Shown here in pieces: positions 25,686 to 35,252 of a DNA stretch of 61,279 nucleotides (positions are counted from its first letter, which is position 1; the number at the start of each line of letters is the position of its first letter). The notes beneath the pieces were generated by a model. That model ran no database searches. It had not been told where the DNA came from and saw only the letters and a program-made list of their open reading frames with translations. A program made the position numbers and the translations under genes. Origin of the DNA: a virus; IMG/VR virus record IMGVR_UViG_3300006925_000018, positions 1 through 61,279 of that record. One strand, given 5' to 3'.

Positions 25686-26033
25686 ATGCTCATTTCAGAA
25701 GTAGTCAGTTCTGGAATGGCAGGTCCAGAAGATGAATTGGTAGTTGCCATTGAGGACCTACTAAGTAGATATATGGCTGATGGTAATGACGAGGCTGATA
25801 TCCCTACAGATGAATTCAAAAGTAATTTAGAGGCTGATATTAATAGGCCAATCGACATGGGCACTTTAATTAGTGTATTAGGGCAAAGCGGTTTTGCTAG
25901 TAGTGTAGATAAAACAACTATTAGAGCAAAAGGCGACCTAAGTAAGGATATAGACACAGACCCAGAAAAAACAGTTGATGTTGGTAAAATGGCTGGTGAT
26001 CAAGCCATGAAAGATATTAAGGCAGATCTATAA
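25686..26033 (+). CDS. small acidic protein, 115 aa, internal-protein block
   Basis: Begins MLISEVVSSGMAGPEDELVV, matching the shared M-x-I-x-E-V opening but without a clear (I/L)xE cut site. It is acidic with DELVVAIEDLLSRYMADGND, a helical pair that resembles the C-terminal repeats of the upstream protein (MAGPE occurs in both: MAGPEEEPLG at the upstream C-terminus and MAGPEDELVV here). It lies three bases after the upstream stop. Its stop shares a base with the next ATG. Confidence 0.55.
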   Translation: MLISEVVSSGMAGPEDELVVAIEDLLSRYMADGNDEADIPTDEFKSNLEADINRPIDMGTLISVLGQSGFASSVDKTTIRAKGDLSKDIDTDPEKTVDVGKMAGDQAMKDIKADL

Positions 26034-26353
26034 TGGCAAGTATATTTTCTAATGCGGCAACGGCCCGTAAAGATACTAGGAACAATTCAGTTATTCATGC
26101 TGAAGTGCGTAGCATTGAAACTGCTGTACTAGGCAACATTGATGCCGGAGTATTATACGCAAACGTATCTACAGGCACAACAATGACAGATAGTAATGCG
26201 TATTACAAAGCATACTATGGTGTTACTACAGATGTAACTAAAAAAGATCAAGTAGACTATGTCTGTAAGTATTTTAAAGACTTAGGATATGGTGTCAAAA
26301 TAGCACAAAACTTAACAACCACAGATACAATTACCTGGAATATTAGTTGGTAA
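26033..26353 (+). CDS. small virion structural-type protein, 106 aa
   Basis: A beta/alpha protein beginning MASIFSNAATARKDTRNNSV, with many Thr, Asn and Tyr (TGTTMTDSNAYYKAYYGVTT) and no Cys except one late residue. The composition fits a structural protein (tail or neck) rather than an enzyme. The one-base overlap with the upstream stop implies coupling. No family recognised. Confidence 0.58.
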   Translation: MASIFSNAATARKDTRNNSVIHAEVRSIETAVLGNIDAGVLYANVSTGTTMTDSNAYYKAYYGVTTDVTKKDQVDYVCKYFKDLGYGVKIAQNLTTTDTITWNISW

Positions 26354-26364
26354 TATAACATACA

Positions 26365-26372
26365 CATAAATA
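26365..26372 (+). promoter_or_regulatory. T4-type late promoter, leaderless arrangement
   Basis: CATAAATA is followed by five bases and ATG 26378. The in-frame ATG at 26372 overlaps the box itself and could not be inside the transcript, so this promoter decides the start. Confidence 0.7.
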
Positions 26373-26377
26373 TGTGT

Positions 26378-27148
26378 ATGGAACGTATTGATATATGGTT
26401 TGGCGACAGTTGGGCTATAGGTAATGAATTACCAAGCAAACTAAACTCAGCAGAAATTAGAACACTAAAAAAAACTGGTTTTCCTAACCTCAGAGATAAT
26501 ACTCAAAATCCACAAGAATCATACCCAGCACTTGTCTCTAAGCAACGAGGCACAACATATCAAAATTATGCGATTGCAGGTGGAAGTTACGAATTTGCAT
26601 ACTTTCAAATGTGTAATTGGCTAGCAAATGGTAACTTCACTGATGACAATGAATATACTTTTTGGTTACAAACTACTGCGGCAACAAGAGATTTTGGCAT
26701 AGACTATAATTTTAAAAGACATCATTTTCAAGGAATAAAAAAGTTTTCTAGAGGTAAACTTTTAAATTTTCAACAAGCAAAGAGCCTACCAGAGTTTGCT
26801 GATTTTGATGCTAATATGACGTTAAATGCTATATGGACTCTTTGTAAATCAAATTATATCAAACTTAAGATTGTTCCATTGTGGATAGGCATGAATTTAG
26901 TACCGGAAGTAAATATTGTTCCACAAGGAAAATGGATAGCAGATCCTAATACTAATATGTTACAAAATATATTTGGCAAGAATGTTTTTCCCGATGGTGG
27001 TATAGACACATCTGATATAGATAACGAACATATTATAAAACAAATCCAGCAGTACGACTATATCTCACCTAACGATTGCCATCCAAATAAACAAGGACAC
27101 AAACGTATTGCGGACTATATAATTAGTATATTAAACAAAAGAAAATAA
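26378..27148 (+). CDS. SGNH/GDSL-type hydrolase
   Basis: A 256 aa protein starting MERIDIWFGDSWAIGNEL, where block I GDS places the nucleophile Ser at residue 11. NYAIAGGSYE supplies the block II Gly, and CHPNKQGHKRIADYI near the C-terminus is the block V D-x-H dyad. The family hydrolyses esters, including acetyl groups on polysaccharides. ATG 26378 was preferred to 26372 because of the late promoter. No signal peptide is present, so it acts in the cytoplasm or in the particle. Followed four bases later by the exonuclease gene. Confidence 0.78.
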   Translation: MERIDIWFGDSWAIGNELPSKLNSAEIRTLKKTGFPNLRDNTQNPQESYPALVSKQRGTTYQNYAIAGGSYEFAYFQMCNWLANGNFTDDNEYTFWLQTTAATRDFGIDYNFKRHHFQGIKKFSRGKLLNFQQAKSLPEFADFDANMTLNAIWTLCKSNYIKLKIVPLWIGMNLVPEVNIVPQGKWIADPNTNMLQNIFGKNVFPDGGIDTSDIDNEHIIKQIQQYDYISPNDCHPNKQGHKRIADYIISILNKRK

Positions 27149-27151
27149 TTT

Positions 27152-27826
27152 ATGTTAGTAGAAAAGTTTGAATACCCAACACTTAAACGGGTAACAGCAA
27201 AAAACGGACAACGACAATACACTGGAGACGACGACCAACCAGTTCCAAGTGTAACCACAGTACTTTCAGATACTGGTGATAAAACTGCCCTAATAGCCTG
27301 GCGTAAACGTGTAGGTGATGCAGAAGCAAACCGTGTAAGCAAAGAAGCCGCAGGACTTGGTACTAAAGTACATAATGCTTTAGAAAAGTATGTGTTACAA
27401 GAAGATTACGATATCAAAGGTAACAATCATATCAGCATAATGGCTAAAAACATGCTTGACGAGATGATAGACAAGGGTCTAAGTCAAGTAAATGAGATAT
27501 GGGGTGTTGAAGTAGCCTTAATTGCAAAAGGCTTATACGCAGGTACAAGCGATGCTGTGGGCATGTTTAACGGAGTTGAAAGTATTATTGACTTCAAGAC
27601 TGCTAAAAAGATTAAGAAACGTGAGTGGATTGAAGATTATTTTATGCAAGGTTGTGCTTATGCATTGGCACACAATGAAATGTTTGGTACAAACATTAAA
27701 CAAGTTGCTATCCTTATGATAGACAGAGAAGGCAAATATGCTGATTTTGTTATAGAAGGCGACGAGTTTGAAGAGTACTGTCATAAATGGGCACAGAGAC
27801 TAGCCGACTACTATAACAAAGTTTAA
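27152..27826 (+). CDS. RecB/Cas4-like PD-(D/E)xK exonuclease
   Basis: GTKVHNALEKY supplies the conserved His of RecB-like nucleases. AGTSDAVGMFNGVESIIDFK contains the catalytic D...D-x-K triad, and EDYFMQGCAYALAHNE is the Q-x3-Y motif at the C-terminus. At 224 aa it is a stand-alone nuclease. In T4-like marine phages such proteins are usually annotated as exonucleases for recombination or DNA turnover. It is read through from the late promoter at 26365, which suggests a packaging or late DNA-repair role; this is an inference. Confidence 0.82.
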   Translation: MLVEKFEYPTLKRVTAKNGQRQYTGDDDQPVPSVTTVLSDTGDKTALIAWRKRVGDAEANRVSKEAAGLGTKVHNALEKYVLQEDYDIKGNNHISIMAKNMLDEMIDKGLSQVNEIWGVEVALIAKGLYAGTSDAVGMFNGVESIIDFKTAKKIKKREWIEDYFMQGCAYALAHNEMFGTNIKQVAILMIDREGKYADFVIEGDEFEEYCHKWAQRLADYYNKV

Positions 27827-27837
27827 CTGCTAAATGT

Positions 27838-27845
27838 GATAAATA
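27838..27845 (+). promoter_or_regulatory. T4-type late promoter of the tail-fibre gene
   Basis: GATAAATA lies 24 bases before GTG 27870, with a strong AAGGAG ribosome site in between. Confidence 0.75.
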
Positions 27846-27869
27846 CTGTTAAGTAAGGAGACAGTAACA

Positions 27870-30800
27870 GTGGCAGATAATGACAAAACAATAGTATCGA
27901 GAATACAACACCGCAGAGGTCTTAAGCAAGATCTTCCTCAGCCATTACGTCCTGGGGAAATAGGATTGGCTACAGACAGTAGACAACTCTATATTGGCGG
28001 CGATCCAACTAATCCAGCAACAGCAGATTATCATAGTGTAAGTTACTACGAAAATACTTTAAGTGCAAAAGACCATGTGGCTAGTATTGCCAATAATAAT
28101 ATTGTTGCATTTAATGTTCCTAGTGTACGATTTGTTGAAGGCGAATTTAACGGCACTAGCAAAGTTAAAAGTTGGCAACCAACTGATGCAAGAAGCATAT
28201 TATCAGGCTCATCTGCATCAGCATTTTCAGATTCAACATACCCTGTTTTCTCTCCAATATCAACAGCATCAATTTCAAGTACATTAAGTGCAACCAAAGC
28301 CGCTGGTAGTTTTGAGTTAGCAGTATCGATAGTTTCTGGACAAGATACTACAGGTAACATTAGAGTAAATGATGAAATCATTATATCTGGTTATGCAGGT
28401 ACAAGACCAAAAGTTAATACAGTAAGCAGACATGTTTCTGGTGGATACTATGTAGTTACTATTGACCAATCTATAACAGAACTTGCAAGTGGTACAGCAT
28501 TAGAATTTGTACCTAAGCATCAAAAGAATATTTTTACAGATAGAGCATTCCATTCACAAGACGTTACTGTAGTTAAAAATTCTATATCTCAAACAGGCGA
28601 AGCGTCTAGTACAACATTTACACCGTCAGCAAACGTTGACTATGCAATAGATGGTAGTAATATTACAAGTGTTGGTTCACATAGTTTAACAATGAGAACA
28701 GCACCAACAGTTTATGATTCAATTGCATTAACATATTATTCAAATGCTAATGTTATAGCCGCAATAGAAGGTGTAGAATCAGGCTCACACAAAGGCAATA
28801 TATCAGCATCAGTACCAATGCCAAGTTTTTATCAAAATACAACACTTTGGGATTCTGGATTATTACCTTCATACAAGCATTTCAAGAAAGAGAATATACG
28901 AATAAGTAAATCAACAGGGGTTGGTTATGTTGGTATGGATTTAGTTCATATAAGTGCAACAGCCGATGGTGCAAACATAACAGCAACAACAGGCCTAACT
29001 TTAGGTAATTTATACATTGCTAGAGAAGATGAAGCACTAGGCTTAACTTCGTTAGTATCTTCAAACAATGGAGAAAGTTATGTAGTAACATTTGCTTCCT
29101 CTAATGACGCAGGCAAATTCCAAACACAAGCAACAGCAGGTGTTTACAAATACAGTGAAATAATGTTTATAGGTAAAACAGGCTTCACTGACGAATACTT
29201 ACACAGGTCAAAATTTGCTGTAACAGGCACAGGCGGATCTGCAGTAACAATTTCAATGCCAGCATTACCGTATTCAATCTCACGTTCAGCAAGTGCTAAC
29301 GTTGAAGTAGACCCTGTATTCCCAGGTAACGGCTTTACAAATACGTCACCTACAACATGTGTTATTAGAATTTACGACGATACATTAAAAGCAGACGAAG
29401 TTAAACCAAATGATTACGTTAGAATTATTGACAACTTAGGTAATGCTTCCGCTTGTGAGTTAGACGATACATTATTTAAAGTAGTATCAACTAAAACAGG
29501 AAGCCATTTTAATATTCGAGTTAACACTAATGATATTTTAGCAGGTAACAGTAATGTTACATTTACTGCAAATATTGCCGCTGGTGGCATCAAGTATGTT
29601 AATCACGGTAGTTCGGCGGCAGATGTCGATGATACTATCCAGGTTATAGCAGAAGCACATGGTATTAATCCAGGTGGAACGTCAAATGTACAAATTAACG
29701 GTCCTGCTGTATTTACAACAGGAACTGCATATGATATTAAGACTTCAGCAAGTGATATTACAAAAAATACATTCTTTGTAGAAAACTATCCAGTACTAAT
29801 GAAAGAATCAGCATTACTACTTAATGAGTCGGGTGCAGGTGGATTCATTGCCGATTCGGCACAAGGTGTAATGCCACAGTCGTTACTAAGTTTTAGTAGC
29901 ACAGGTTTTGATGCTGTTCCAGTATTAGCAATTGACTTATCTGGCAACACTACAGTTGAAAGTGCTATTACCACAGTTAATAAAAATTTAGTAGAAATAG
30001 CAAGTGCAAATGTGCAGATATATCCGCAAATGAATTTTATACCACAGGATGATAATGCCAAAAATGCTGTGTATATAAGTCAAAGACCAGCATACTCATC
30101 AGTAGCAACAGGTGGCTTAGAGTTTACACTTTTTGAAGATAAAATAACACCAACATTATCTGTACTAGGTTTAGAAGATAAACTATATGACAGAGTAAAC
30201 AATACTGTAAAAGCAAAATTTGAACAATGGTTAAACAGTACAGTAAACAGCAGAGATGTAAATTTATTTAGTAATGTATTCCCAGGAGATAATGACGGTG
30301 CAACACCACCAGTAAGTACAACATACGCAACATTAAATCCTAAGAGCACAAACATGGCTACACCATACAGTTTGGCAATTGATAACACATTCAATGAAAT
30401 CACATTTGGTAGTAGAGAAGAAGCAGGCATATTTAATAATATTGTCAACAGAATATATGGTACAAGTTTATATGACAAACTACTAGATTCTAATAAAGGA
30501 TCAAGAGGTTTAATTAATCTTAAAAATAACATTGAGATTTCTACAAGAGAAGCCGCAACGTTTGGTAACAAAGTAACAAGTTTTAACAGTATGGAACAAA
30601 CTATATTACTACCAGGTGATAACGGTATTTCAGGCACAGGCGCAGTACAACAAGCAACATTAAATGCGGCTAAGTTAGTTGCTTCGTTTGATGCAAGTAG
30701 TACATACAATGTATTTAAAGTAGATTACAGTATAGCAGAAAGTGTAGGTAGTTCTGCTAACAAATACATTAGAACAGGTGTTTGGACTATTGCAGGTAGA

Positions 30801-31049
30801 ACCGACTTTACAGATCAAGCAAATGCTGTTATCTTTAATGATTCATTCTCTAGTCATTCGGAAATCACAACTCATACAAACAGTTTGGTAGAACCTAAGT
30901 TTAGAGCATTAATGAATAGTTCTGGACTTATATCTGTGTATCTAGTTAATGATCAAAAGGAAATAGAGACGGACACAAATATAACGCATAATTTAGGTGT
31001 CCAGTTAAGAGTTAAATATATACAAGACCGTTGGTCCTCATCTAGTTAA
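27870..31049 (+). CDS. tail-fibre or adhesin-like structural protein, 1059 aa
   Basis: Starts at GTG 27870 after AAGGAG. Residues about 11-48 (IQHRRGLKQDLPQPLRPGEI, then GLATDSRQLYIGG) match the N-terminal domain found on phage fibres and tropism-determining proteins. The remainder is long, beta-rich, Ser-, Thr-, Asn- and Gly-rich, almost cysteine-poor and low in Lys, typical of trimeric fibres. It probably binds the host surface. No chaperone or collagen repeat is evident. The next gene, at 31059, could be associated but is not a recognised chaperone. Confidence 0.8.
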   Translation: MADNDKTIVSRIQHRRGLKQDLPQPLRPGEIGLATDSRQLYIGGDPTNPATADYHSVSYYENTLSAKDHVASIANNNIVAFNVPSVRFVEGEFNGTSKVKSWQPTDARSILSGSSASAFSDSTYPVFSPISTASISSTLSATKAAGSFELAVSIVSGQDTTGNIRVNDEIIISGYAGTRPKVNTVSRHVSGGYYVVTIDQSITELASGTALEFVPKHQKNIFTDRAFHSQDVTVVKNSISQTGEASSTTFTPSANVDYAIDGSNITSVGSHSLTMRTAPTVYDSIALTYYSNANVIAAIEGVESGSHKGNISASVPMPSFYQNTTLWDSGLLPSYKHFKKENIRISKSTGVGYVGMDLVHISATADGANITATTGLTLGNLYIAREDEALGLTSLVSSNNGESYVVTFASSNDAGKFQTQATAGVYKYSEIMFIGKTGFTDEYLHRSKFAVTGTGGSAVTISMPALPYSISRSASANVEVDPVFPGNGFTNTSPTTCVIRIYDDTLKADEVKPNDYVRIIDNLGNASACELDDTLFKVVSTKTGSHFNIRVNTNDILAGNSNVTFTANIAAGGIKYVNHGSSAADVDDTIQVIAEAHGINPGGTSNVQINGPAVFTTGTAYDIKTSASDITKNTFFVENYPVLMKESALLLNESGAGGFIADSAQGVMPQSLLSFSSTGFDAVPVLAIDLSGNTTVESAITTVNKNLVEIASANVQIYPQMNFIPQDDNAKNAVYISQRPAYSSVATGGLEFTLFEDKITPTLSVLGLEDKLYDRVNNTVKAKFEQWLNSTVNSRDVNLFSNVFPGDNDGATPPVSTTYATLNPKSTNMATPYSLAIDNTFNEITFGSREEAGIFNNIVNRIYGTSLYDKLLDSNKGSRGLINLKNNIEISTREAATFGNKVTSFNSMEQTILLPGDNGISGTGAVQQATLNAAKLVASFDASSTYNVFKVDYSIAESVGSSANKYIRTGVWTIAGRTDFTDQANAVIFNDSFSSHSEITTHTNSLVEPKFRALMNSSGLISVYLVNDQKEIETDTNITHNLGVQLRVKYIQDRWSSSS

Positions 31050-31058
31050 TAGGTAACT

Positions 31059-31496
31059 ATGTTTACAAACACACAGGACGGAAACGCCCGGCTTCGTGCA
31101 TGGCGATCTTTTAGAAATGACTTCCCGCAAGACGGTACTATGCTTGATGTTGCCCAAGGTTTCAAGGATGTCAAACCCAAGCAACGTTACATAGATTACT
31201 ACAGCCCCCACAATTGGCCTAACGTTTTTGAGATAGTCTCAGAAGGCTATTTGTGTCAGACCGGACTGTCTATTGTCATAGCATCAACCCTTCATAATTT
31301 TGGCTTCATAAACACAGATTCTGTAAAATTTGAGATGATAAGTAATCATGTTACAGGAACAGAAGGAGCAATATTTGAGGTAGATGGGTCCTTTTTTAAC
31401 TTCACTCCGGGCGAGATTGTTGACGAAAAATACGTCAGAGATAACTCGGTTACGTTCCATTCAAGTATAATAACACTAGATAAATTATATGCTTGA
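31059..31496 (+). CDS. hypothetical protein, 145 aa, between fibre and nrdA
   Basis: A globular protein with several Trp and aromatic residues (YYSPHNWPNVFEIVSEGYLC) and no signal peptide. I believe related proteins sit upstream of nrdA in marine T4-like phages, but I cannot verify this. Its stop overlaps the -35 box of the nrdA promoter (TTGACA, 31493-31498). No function can be assigned. Confidence 0.65.
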   Translation: MFTNTQDGNARLRAWRSFRNDFPQDGTMLDVAQGFKDVKPKQRYIDYYSPHNWPNVFEIVSEGYLCQTGLSIVIASTLHNFGFINTDSVKFEMISNHVTGTEGAIFEVDGSFFNFTPGEIVDEKYVRDNSVTFHSSIITLDKLYA

Positions 31497-31521
31497 CAAA
31501 CTAAATAATAGCATGTATAAT
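31493..31521 (+). promoter_or_regulatory. sigma-70-type promoter of nrdA
   Basis: TTGACA (31493-31498), 17 bp, TATAAT (31516-31521). The leader is about 33 bases, with an AGGAA ribosome site before ATG 31561. Confidence 0.85.
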
Positions 31522-31560
31522 AAAGCATAGAGTCATACTATCTAACACACAGGAACACGA

Positions 31561-33870
31561 ATGTCAAAAGAAATTTTAATTACTAAACGGGACGGGAGAC
31601 GAGAGCCGCTAGAGCTTGATAAGTTACATAAGGTTGTTTTCCATGCTTGTGAAAATATTACAGGTGTCAGTGAATCCGAAGTAGAAATAAAATCACACAT
31701 ACAGTTCTTTACTGGCATTACCAGTGCTGAAATACAAGAGACACTTATCAAAAGTGCCGCAGATCTAATCACAGAAGAAACTCCAAACTATCAATTTGTA
31801 GCAGGTAGATTAATTAACTATCATTTGCGTAAGCAAGTGTATGGAACATTTACTCCTCCTTGTTTGTGTGATATTATTCAGGGTAATATTGATAGAGGTT
31901 TCTATGATGCAGAAATTTTGGAACTATACACAAAAGCAGAAATTGACGAACTAAGTGACTACATCGTACACGAGCGTGACGAAAGTTTAACGTATGCCGC
32001 GATGGAACAGTTTAGAGGAAAATATTTGGTGCAAAATCGTACAACAGGGGAGATATTTGAAACTCCTCAGGTTGCTTACATGTTAATTTCAGCAACATTG
32101 TTTAGTGATTATCCAACAGAGACACGTCTACAAACAGTTAAAGAATATTATGATGCTATTAGTACACATTACATTAGTTTACCTACGCCTGTTATGGCTG
32201 GTGTTAGAACACCACAAAGACAGTTTAGTAGTTGTGTGTTAATTGAAACAGGTGATAGTTTAGACAGCATTAACGCAACTACAACAAGTGTAGTTAAGTA
32301 TGTAAGTCAAAAGGCAGGTATTGGCATTGGTGCAGGTAGTATTAGAGCAATTGGCTCGCCTATTAGGAGTGGAGACGCAACTCACACAGGAGTTATCCCC
32401 TTCTATAAACTATTCCAAAGTGCTGTAAAAAGTTGTAGCCAAGGTGGAGTAAGAGGCGGAGCGGCAACACTATACTATCCTATTTGGCATTTAGAAATTG
32501 AGGATATGTTAGTTCTTAAGAACAATAAAGGCACAGAAGAAAACCGTGTAAGGCACATGGACTACGGTGTACAGTTTAATAAACTAATGTATGAGAGACT
32601 ACTTGAAGGCGGTAATATAACATTGTTTAGTCCTCATGATGTTCCTGGTTTGTATGAAACATTCTTTAACGATCAAGATAAGTTTAAAGAATTATACGAA
32701 ACAGCAGAACGTAATACTCGACTAAAGAAGAAGTCTATTAAAGCAATTGATTTATTCAGTGCTTTTGTAACAGAAAGAAAAGACACTGGTAGAATATATT
32801 TAATGAATGTTGACCATGCTAATACACATGGTTCGTTTAAAGAAGACATAGCACCTGTTAGACAAAGTAATTTGTGTTGTGAAATTAACTTACCAACCAA
32901 GCCATTAATGCATAGCAATGACCCAGACGGTGAGATTGCATTGTGTACGTTGTCAGCAATTAACTGGGGAAGAATAAAGACGCCACAAGACTTTGCCAAG
33001 CCTTGCGAACTTGCTGTAAGAGGCTTAGATGCGTTGCTAGACTACCAAAAGTACCCAGTACTGGCGGCAGAACTAGCCACATATAAAAGACGTCCTCTTG
33101 GTGTAGGTATTATTAACTTTGCATTTTGGTTAGCAAAAAATGATACAAACTATCAAGATCCTAATTTAGAATTAGTTGATGAATATGCAGAAGCATGGAG
33201 TTACTACCTAATTAAAGCAAGTGCTGATTTGGCTGTAGAAAAAGGCGCATGTCCAGGTACTAACGAAACAAAGTACGGCGATGGCATTACACCAAATCAA
33301 ACATACAAGAAAGAGATTGACGAATTAGTTAAACATAAAGAAAGAATGGATTGGAAAGGTTTAAGAGAGCAACTAAAATATTCAGGCATTCGTAATTCAA
33401 CATTAATGGCACTAATGCCAGCAGAAACATCTGCACAAATTAGTAATAGTACAAATGGTATTGAGCCACCACGTAGTTATGTTAGTGTTAAGCAAAGCAA
33501 ACATGGTGTGTTAAAACAAGTAGTACCACAGTATGCAAAATTAAAAAACAAGTATGATCTATTGTGGGATCAAAAAAGTCCCGAAGGTTACTTGAAGATT
33601 ATGGCAGTTTTACAAAAATACATTGACCAAGGTATTAGTGTAAATACTAGTTACAACCCAGAGCACTATGAGGATGAAAAAATCCCAATGAGTGTATTAC
33701 TACAACATATCATCATGTTTTATAAATATGGTGGAAAGCAATTATATTACAACAATACTTACGATGGACAAGGTGAGATTGATATCGACAAAGAAGAAAG
33801 TAGAAAGACTGTCGAAGCCAATTTTGTAAGTAGTGTCGAAGATGATGATTGCGACAGTTGTAAAATTTAA
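31561..33870 (+). CDS. nrdA: ribonucleoside-diphosphate reductase, class Ia alpha subunit
   Basis: Reduces NDPs to dNDPs. The N-terminal ATP-cone (about 1-95) is followed by the ten-stranded barrel: SSCVLIETGDSLDSI carries the first redox Cys, NLCCEINLPTKP the thiyl-radical site with the catalytic Asn/Glu, and the C-terminal tail ends CDSCKI, the swinging thiol pair reduced by glutaredoxin. At 769 aa it is full length. It heads a tightly spaced nrdA-nrdB-glutaredoxin operon with its own sigma-70-type promoter. Phages use it to make dNTPs from host ribonucleotides. Confidence 0.97.
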   Translation: MSKEILITKRDGRREPLELDKLHKVVFHACENITGVSESEVEIKSHIQFFTGITSAEIQETLIKSAADLITEETPNYQFVAGRLINYHLRKQVYGTFTPPCLCDIIQGNIDRGFYDAEILELYTKAEIDELSDYIVHERDESLTYAAMEQFRGKYLVQNRTTGEIFETPQVAYMLISATLFSDYPTETRLQTVKEYYDAISTHYISLPTPVMAGVRTPQRQFSSCVLIETGDSLDSINATTTSVVKYVSQKAGIGIGAGSIRAIGSPIRSGDATHTGVIPFYKLFQSAVKSCSQGGVRGGAATLYYPIWHLEIEDMLVLKNNKGTEENRVRHMDYGVQFNKLMYERLLEGGNITLFSPHDVPGLYETFFNDQDKFKELYETAERNTRLKKKSIKAIDLFSAFVTERKDTGRIYLMNVDHANTHGSFKEDIAPVRQSNLCCEINLPTKPLMHSNDPDGEIALCTLSAINWGRIKTPQDFAKPCELAVRGLDALLDYQKYPVLAAELATYKRRPLGVGIINFAFWLAKNDTNYQDPNLELVDEYAEAWSYYLIKASADLAVEKGACPGTNETKYGDGITPNQTYKKEIDELVKHKERMDWKGLREQLKYSGIRNSTLMALMPAETSAQISNSTNGIEPPRSYVSVKQSKHGVLKQVVPQYAKLKNKYDLLWDQKSPEGYLKIMAVLQKYIDQGISVNTSYNPEHYEDEKIPMSVLLQHIIMFYKYGGKQLYYNNTYDGQGEIDIDKEESRKTVEANFVSSVEDDDCDSCKI

Positions 33871-33882
33871 GGAAAATTAAAG

Positions 33883-35010
33883 ATGTCAGTATTCAATTCC
33901 AAAGCCAAGGATCATACCAAGGCTAACATGTTCCTCGACTCGTCAGGTGGAGTAGGCATTCAGAGATATGATACATTAAAGTATAGACAGTTTGACAAGT
34001 TAACGGACAAGCAGTTAGGATTCTTTTGGAGACCAGAAGAAGTAGATATTACTAAAGACACAAAAGACTTTAGAGACTTAACTGAACAAGAACAGCATAT
34101 TTTTACAAGTAACTTAAAGCGACAAATCATTCTAGATAGTGTTCAAGGCCGTTCACCTAACTTAGCATTACTACCTATTGTTAGTATACCAGAGTTAGAA
34201 ACTTGGATTGAAACATGGGCATTCTCTGAAACAATTCACAGCAGAAGTTATACACACATTATTAGAAATGTGTATTCAGATCCTAGTATAGTATTTGATA
34301 ACATGTTAAATGTTAGAGAAATTAATTCATGTTCTGATACAATCAGTAAAGGTTATGATGAGCTCATTGAAAGTATTAGTTACTTTAATTTATTAGGCGT
34401 AGGCACACATACAGTTAACGGCAAAAAAGTTGTAGTCGATTTATACGAGCTCAAAAAGAAACTGTGGTTATGCTTAATGAGTGTAAATATACTTGAAGGT
34501 GTACGTTTTTATGTTTCCTTTGCATGTAGTTGGGCTTTTGCAGAACTTAAGAAAATGGAAGGTAATGCAAAAATTATCAAACTTATTGCTAGAGATGAGA
34601 ACGTTCATTTAGCAAGTACTCAGCAGATGTTGAAACTGTTAAAAACAGACGACAAAGATTTTGCCAAGATTGCAAAAGAAACTGAGGGTGCATGTATAGA
34701 GATGTTTATGGAAGCCGTACAACAAGAAAAAGGTTGGGCTGACTACTTATTTGAGAATGGTAGTATGATAGGATTAAATGCCGAACTGCTTAAGAATTAC
34801 ATTGAGTGGATTGGTGCTAAAAGGATGAGAGCAGTTGGACTAACTTGCCCTTATACAGTTAGTGCAAGTAATCCATTACCGTGGACACAAAAATGGATTA
34901 GTGGTGGCGAGGTACAAGTAGCACCACAAGAGACAGAGATTAGTAGTTATGTTATTGGTGGTACTAAACAAGACGTAACAGAAGACACATTTAAAGGATT
35001 TAGTTTATAA
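33883..35010 (+). CDS. nrdB: ribonucleoside-diphosphate reductase, class Ia beta subunit
   Basis: The diiron-tyrosyl-radical partner of NrdA. Iron ligands are spread over TWAFSETIHSRSYTHIIRN (Glu, His, and the likely radical Tyr) and RDENVHLASTQQM (Glu, His). The C-terminal tail (DTFKGFSL) ends like peptides that dock into NrdA. At 375 aa it is full length. It begins 13 bases after nrdA, following AAGGAAAA, and its stop overlaps the glutaredoxin start. Confidence 0.96.
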   Translation: MSVFNSKAKDHTKANMFLDSSGGVGIQRYDTLKYRQFDKLTDKQLGFFWRPEEVDITKDTKDFRDLTEQEQHIFTSNLKRQIILDSVQGRSPNLALLPIVSIPELETWIETWAFSETIHSRSYTHIIRNVYSDPSIVFDNMLNVREINSCSDTISKGYDELIESISYFNLLGVGTHTVNGKKVVVDLYELKKKLWLCLMSVNILEGVRFYVSFACSWAFAELKKMEGNAKIIKLIARDENVHLASTQQMLKLLKTDDKDFAKIAKETEGACIEMFMEAVQQEKGWADYLFENGSMIGLNAELLKNYIEWIGAKRMRAVGLTCPYTVSASNPLPWTQKWISGGEVQVAPQETEISSYVIGGTKQDVTEDTFKGFSL

Positions 35011-35252
35011 TGAAAGTAGAGATTTACAGCAAACCACAATGTCCATTTTGCACACAGGCAAAAGCATTAGCAGAAAGAGAAGGATATGAACTAACATATA
35101 AAATGTTAGATGAAGACTTTGACAGAGAAACACTAATGGAAACATTTCCAGGTGCAAGAACTTTCCCTCAAATTATTGTTGATGATGAAAAGATTGGCGG
35201 ATTTACAGAGTTTAAATCATTAGTAGATACTAAAAAATTAGGCGACATATAA
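35010..35252 (+). CDS. glutaredoxin
   Basis: An 80 aa thioredoxin-fold protein with the CPFC active site (YSKPQCPFCTQAKAL) and the cis-Pro loop TFPQIIVDDEKIGGF. It likely passes electrons to NrdA (compare T4 NrdC and E. coli GrxA). Start and stop codons overlap its neighbours by one base, consistent with an operon with nrdA and nrdB. Confidence 0.93.
   Translation: MKVEIYSKPQCPFCTQAKALAEREGYELTYKMLDEDFDRETLMETFPGARTFPQIIVDDEKIGGFTEFKSLVDTKKLGDI

Noticed and set aside
30080-30709. 209-codon minus-strand frame inside the fibre gene
   Set aside because: Hydrophobic-looking product is caused by the Thr/Asn codon bias of the fibre gene on the other strand. No promoter or ribosome site.
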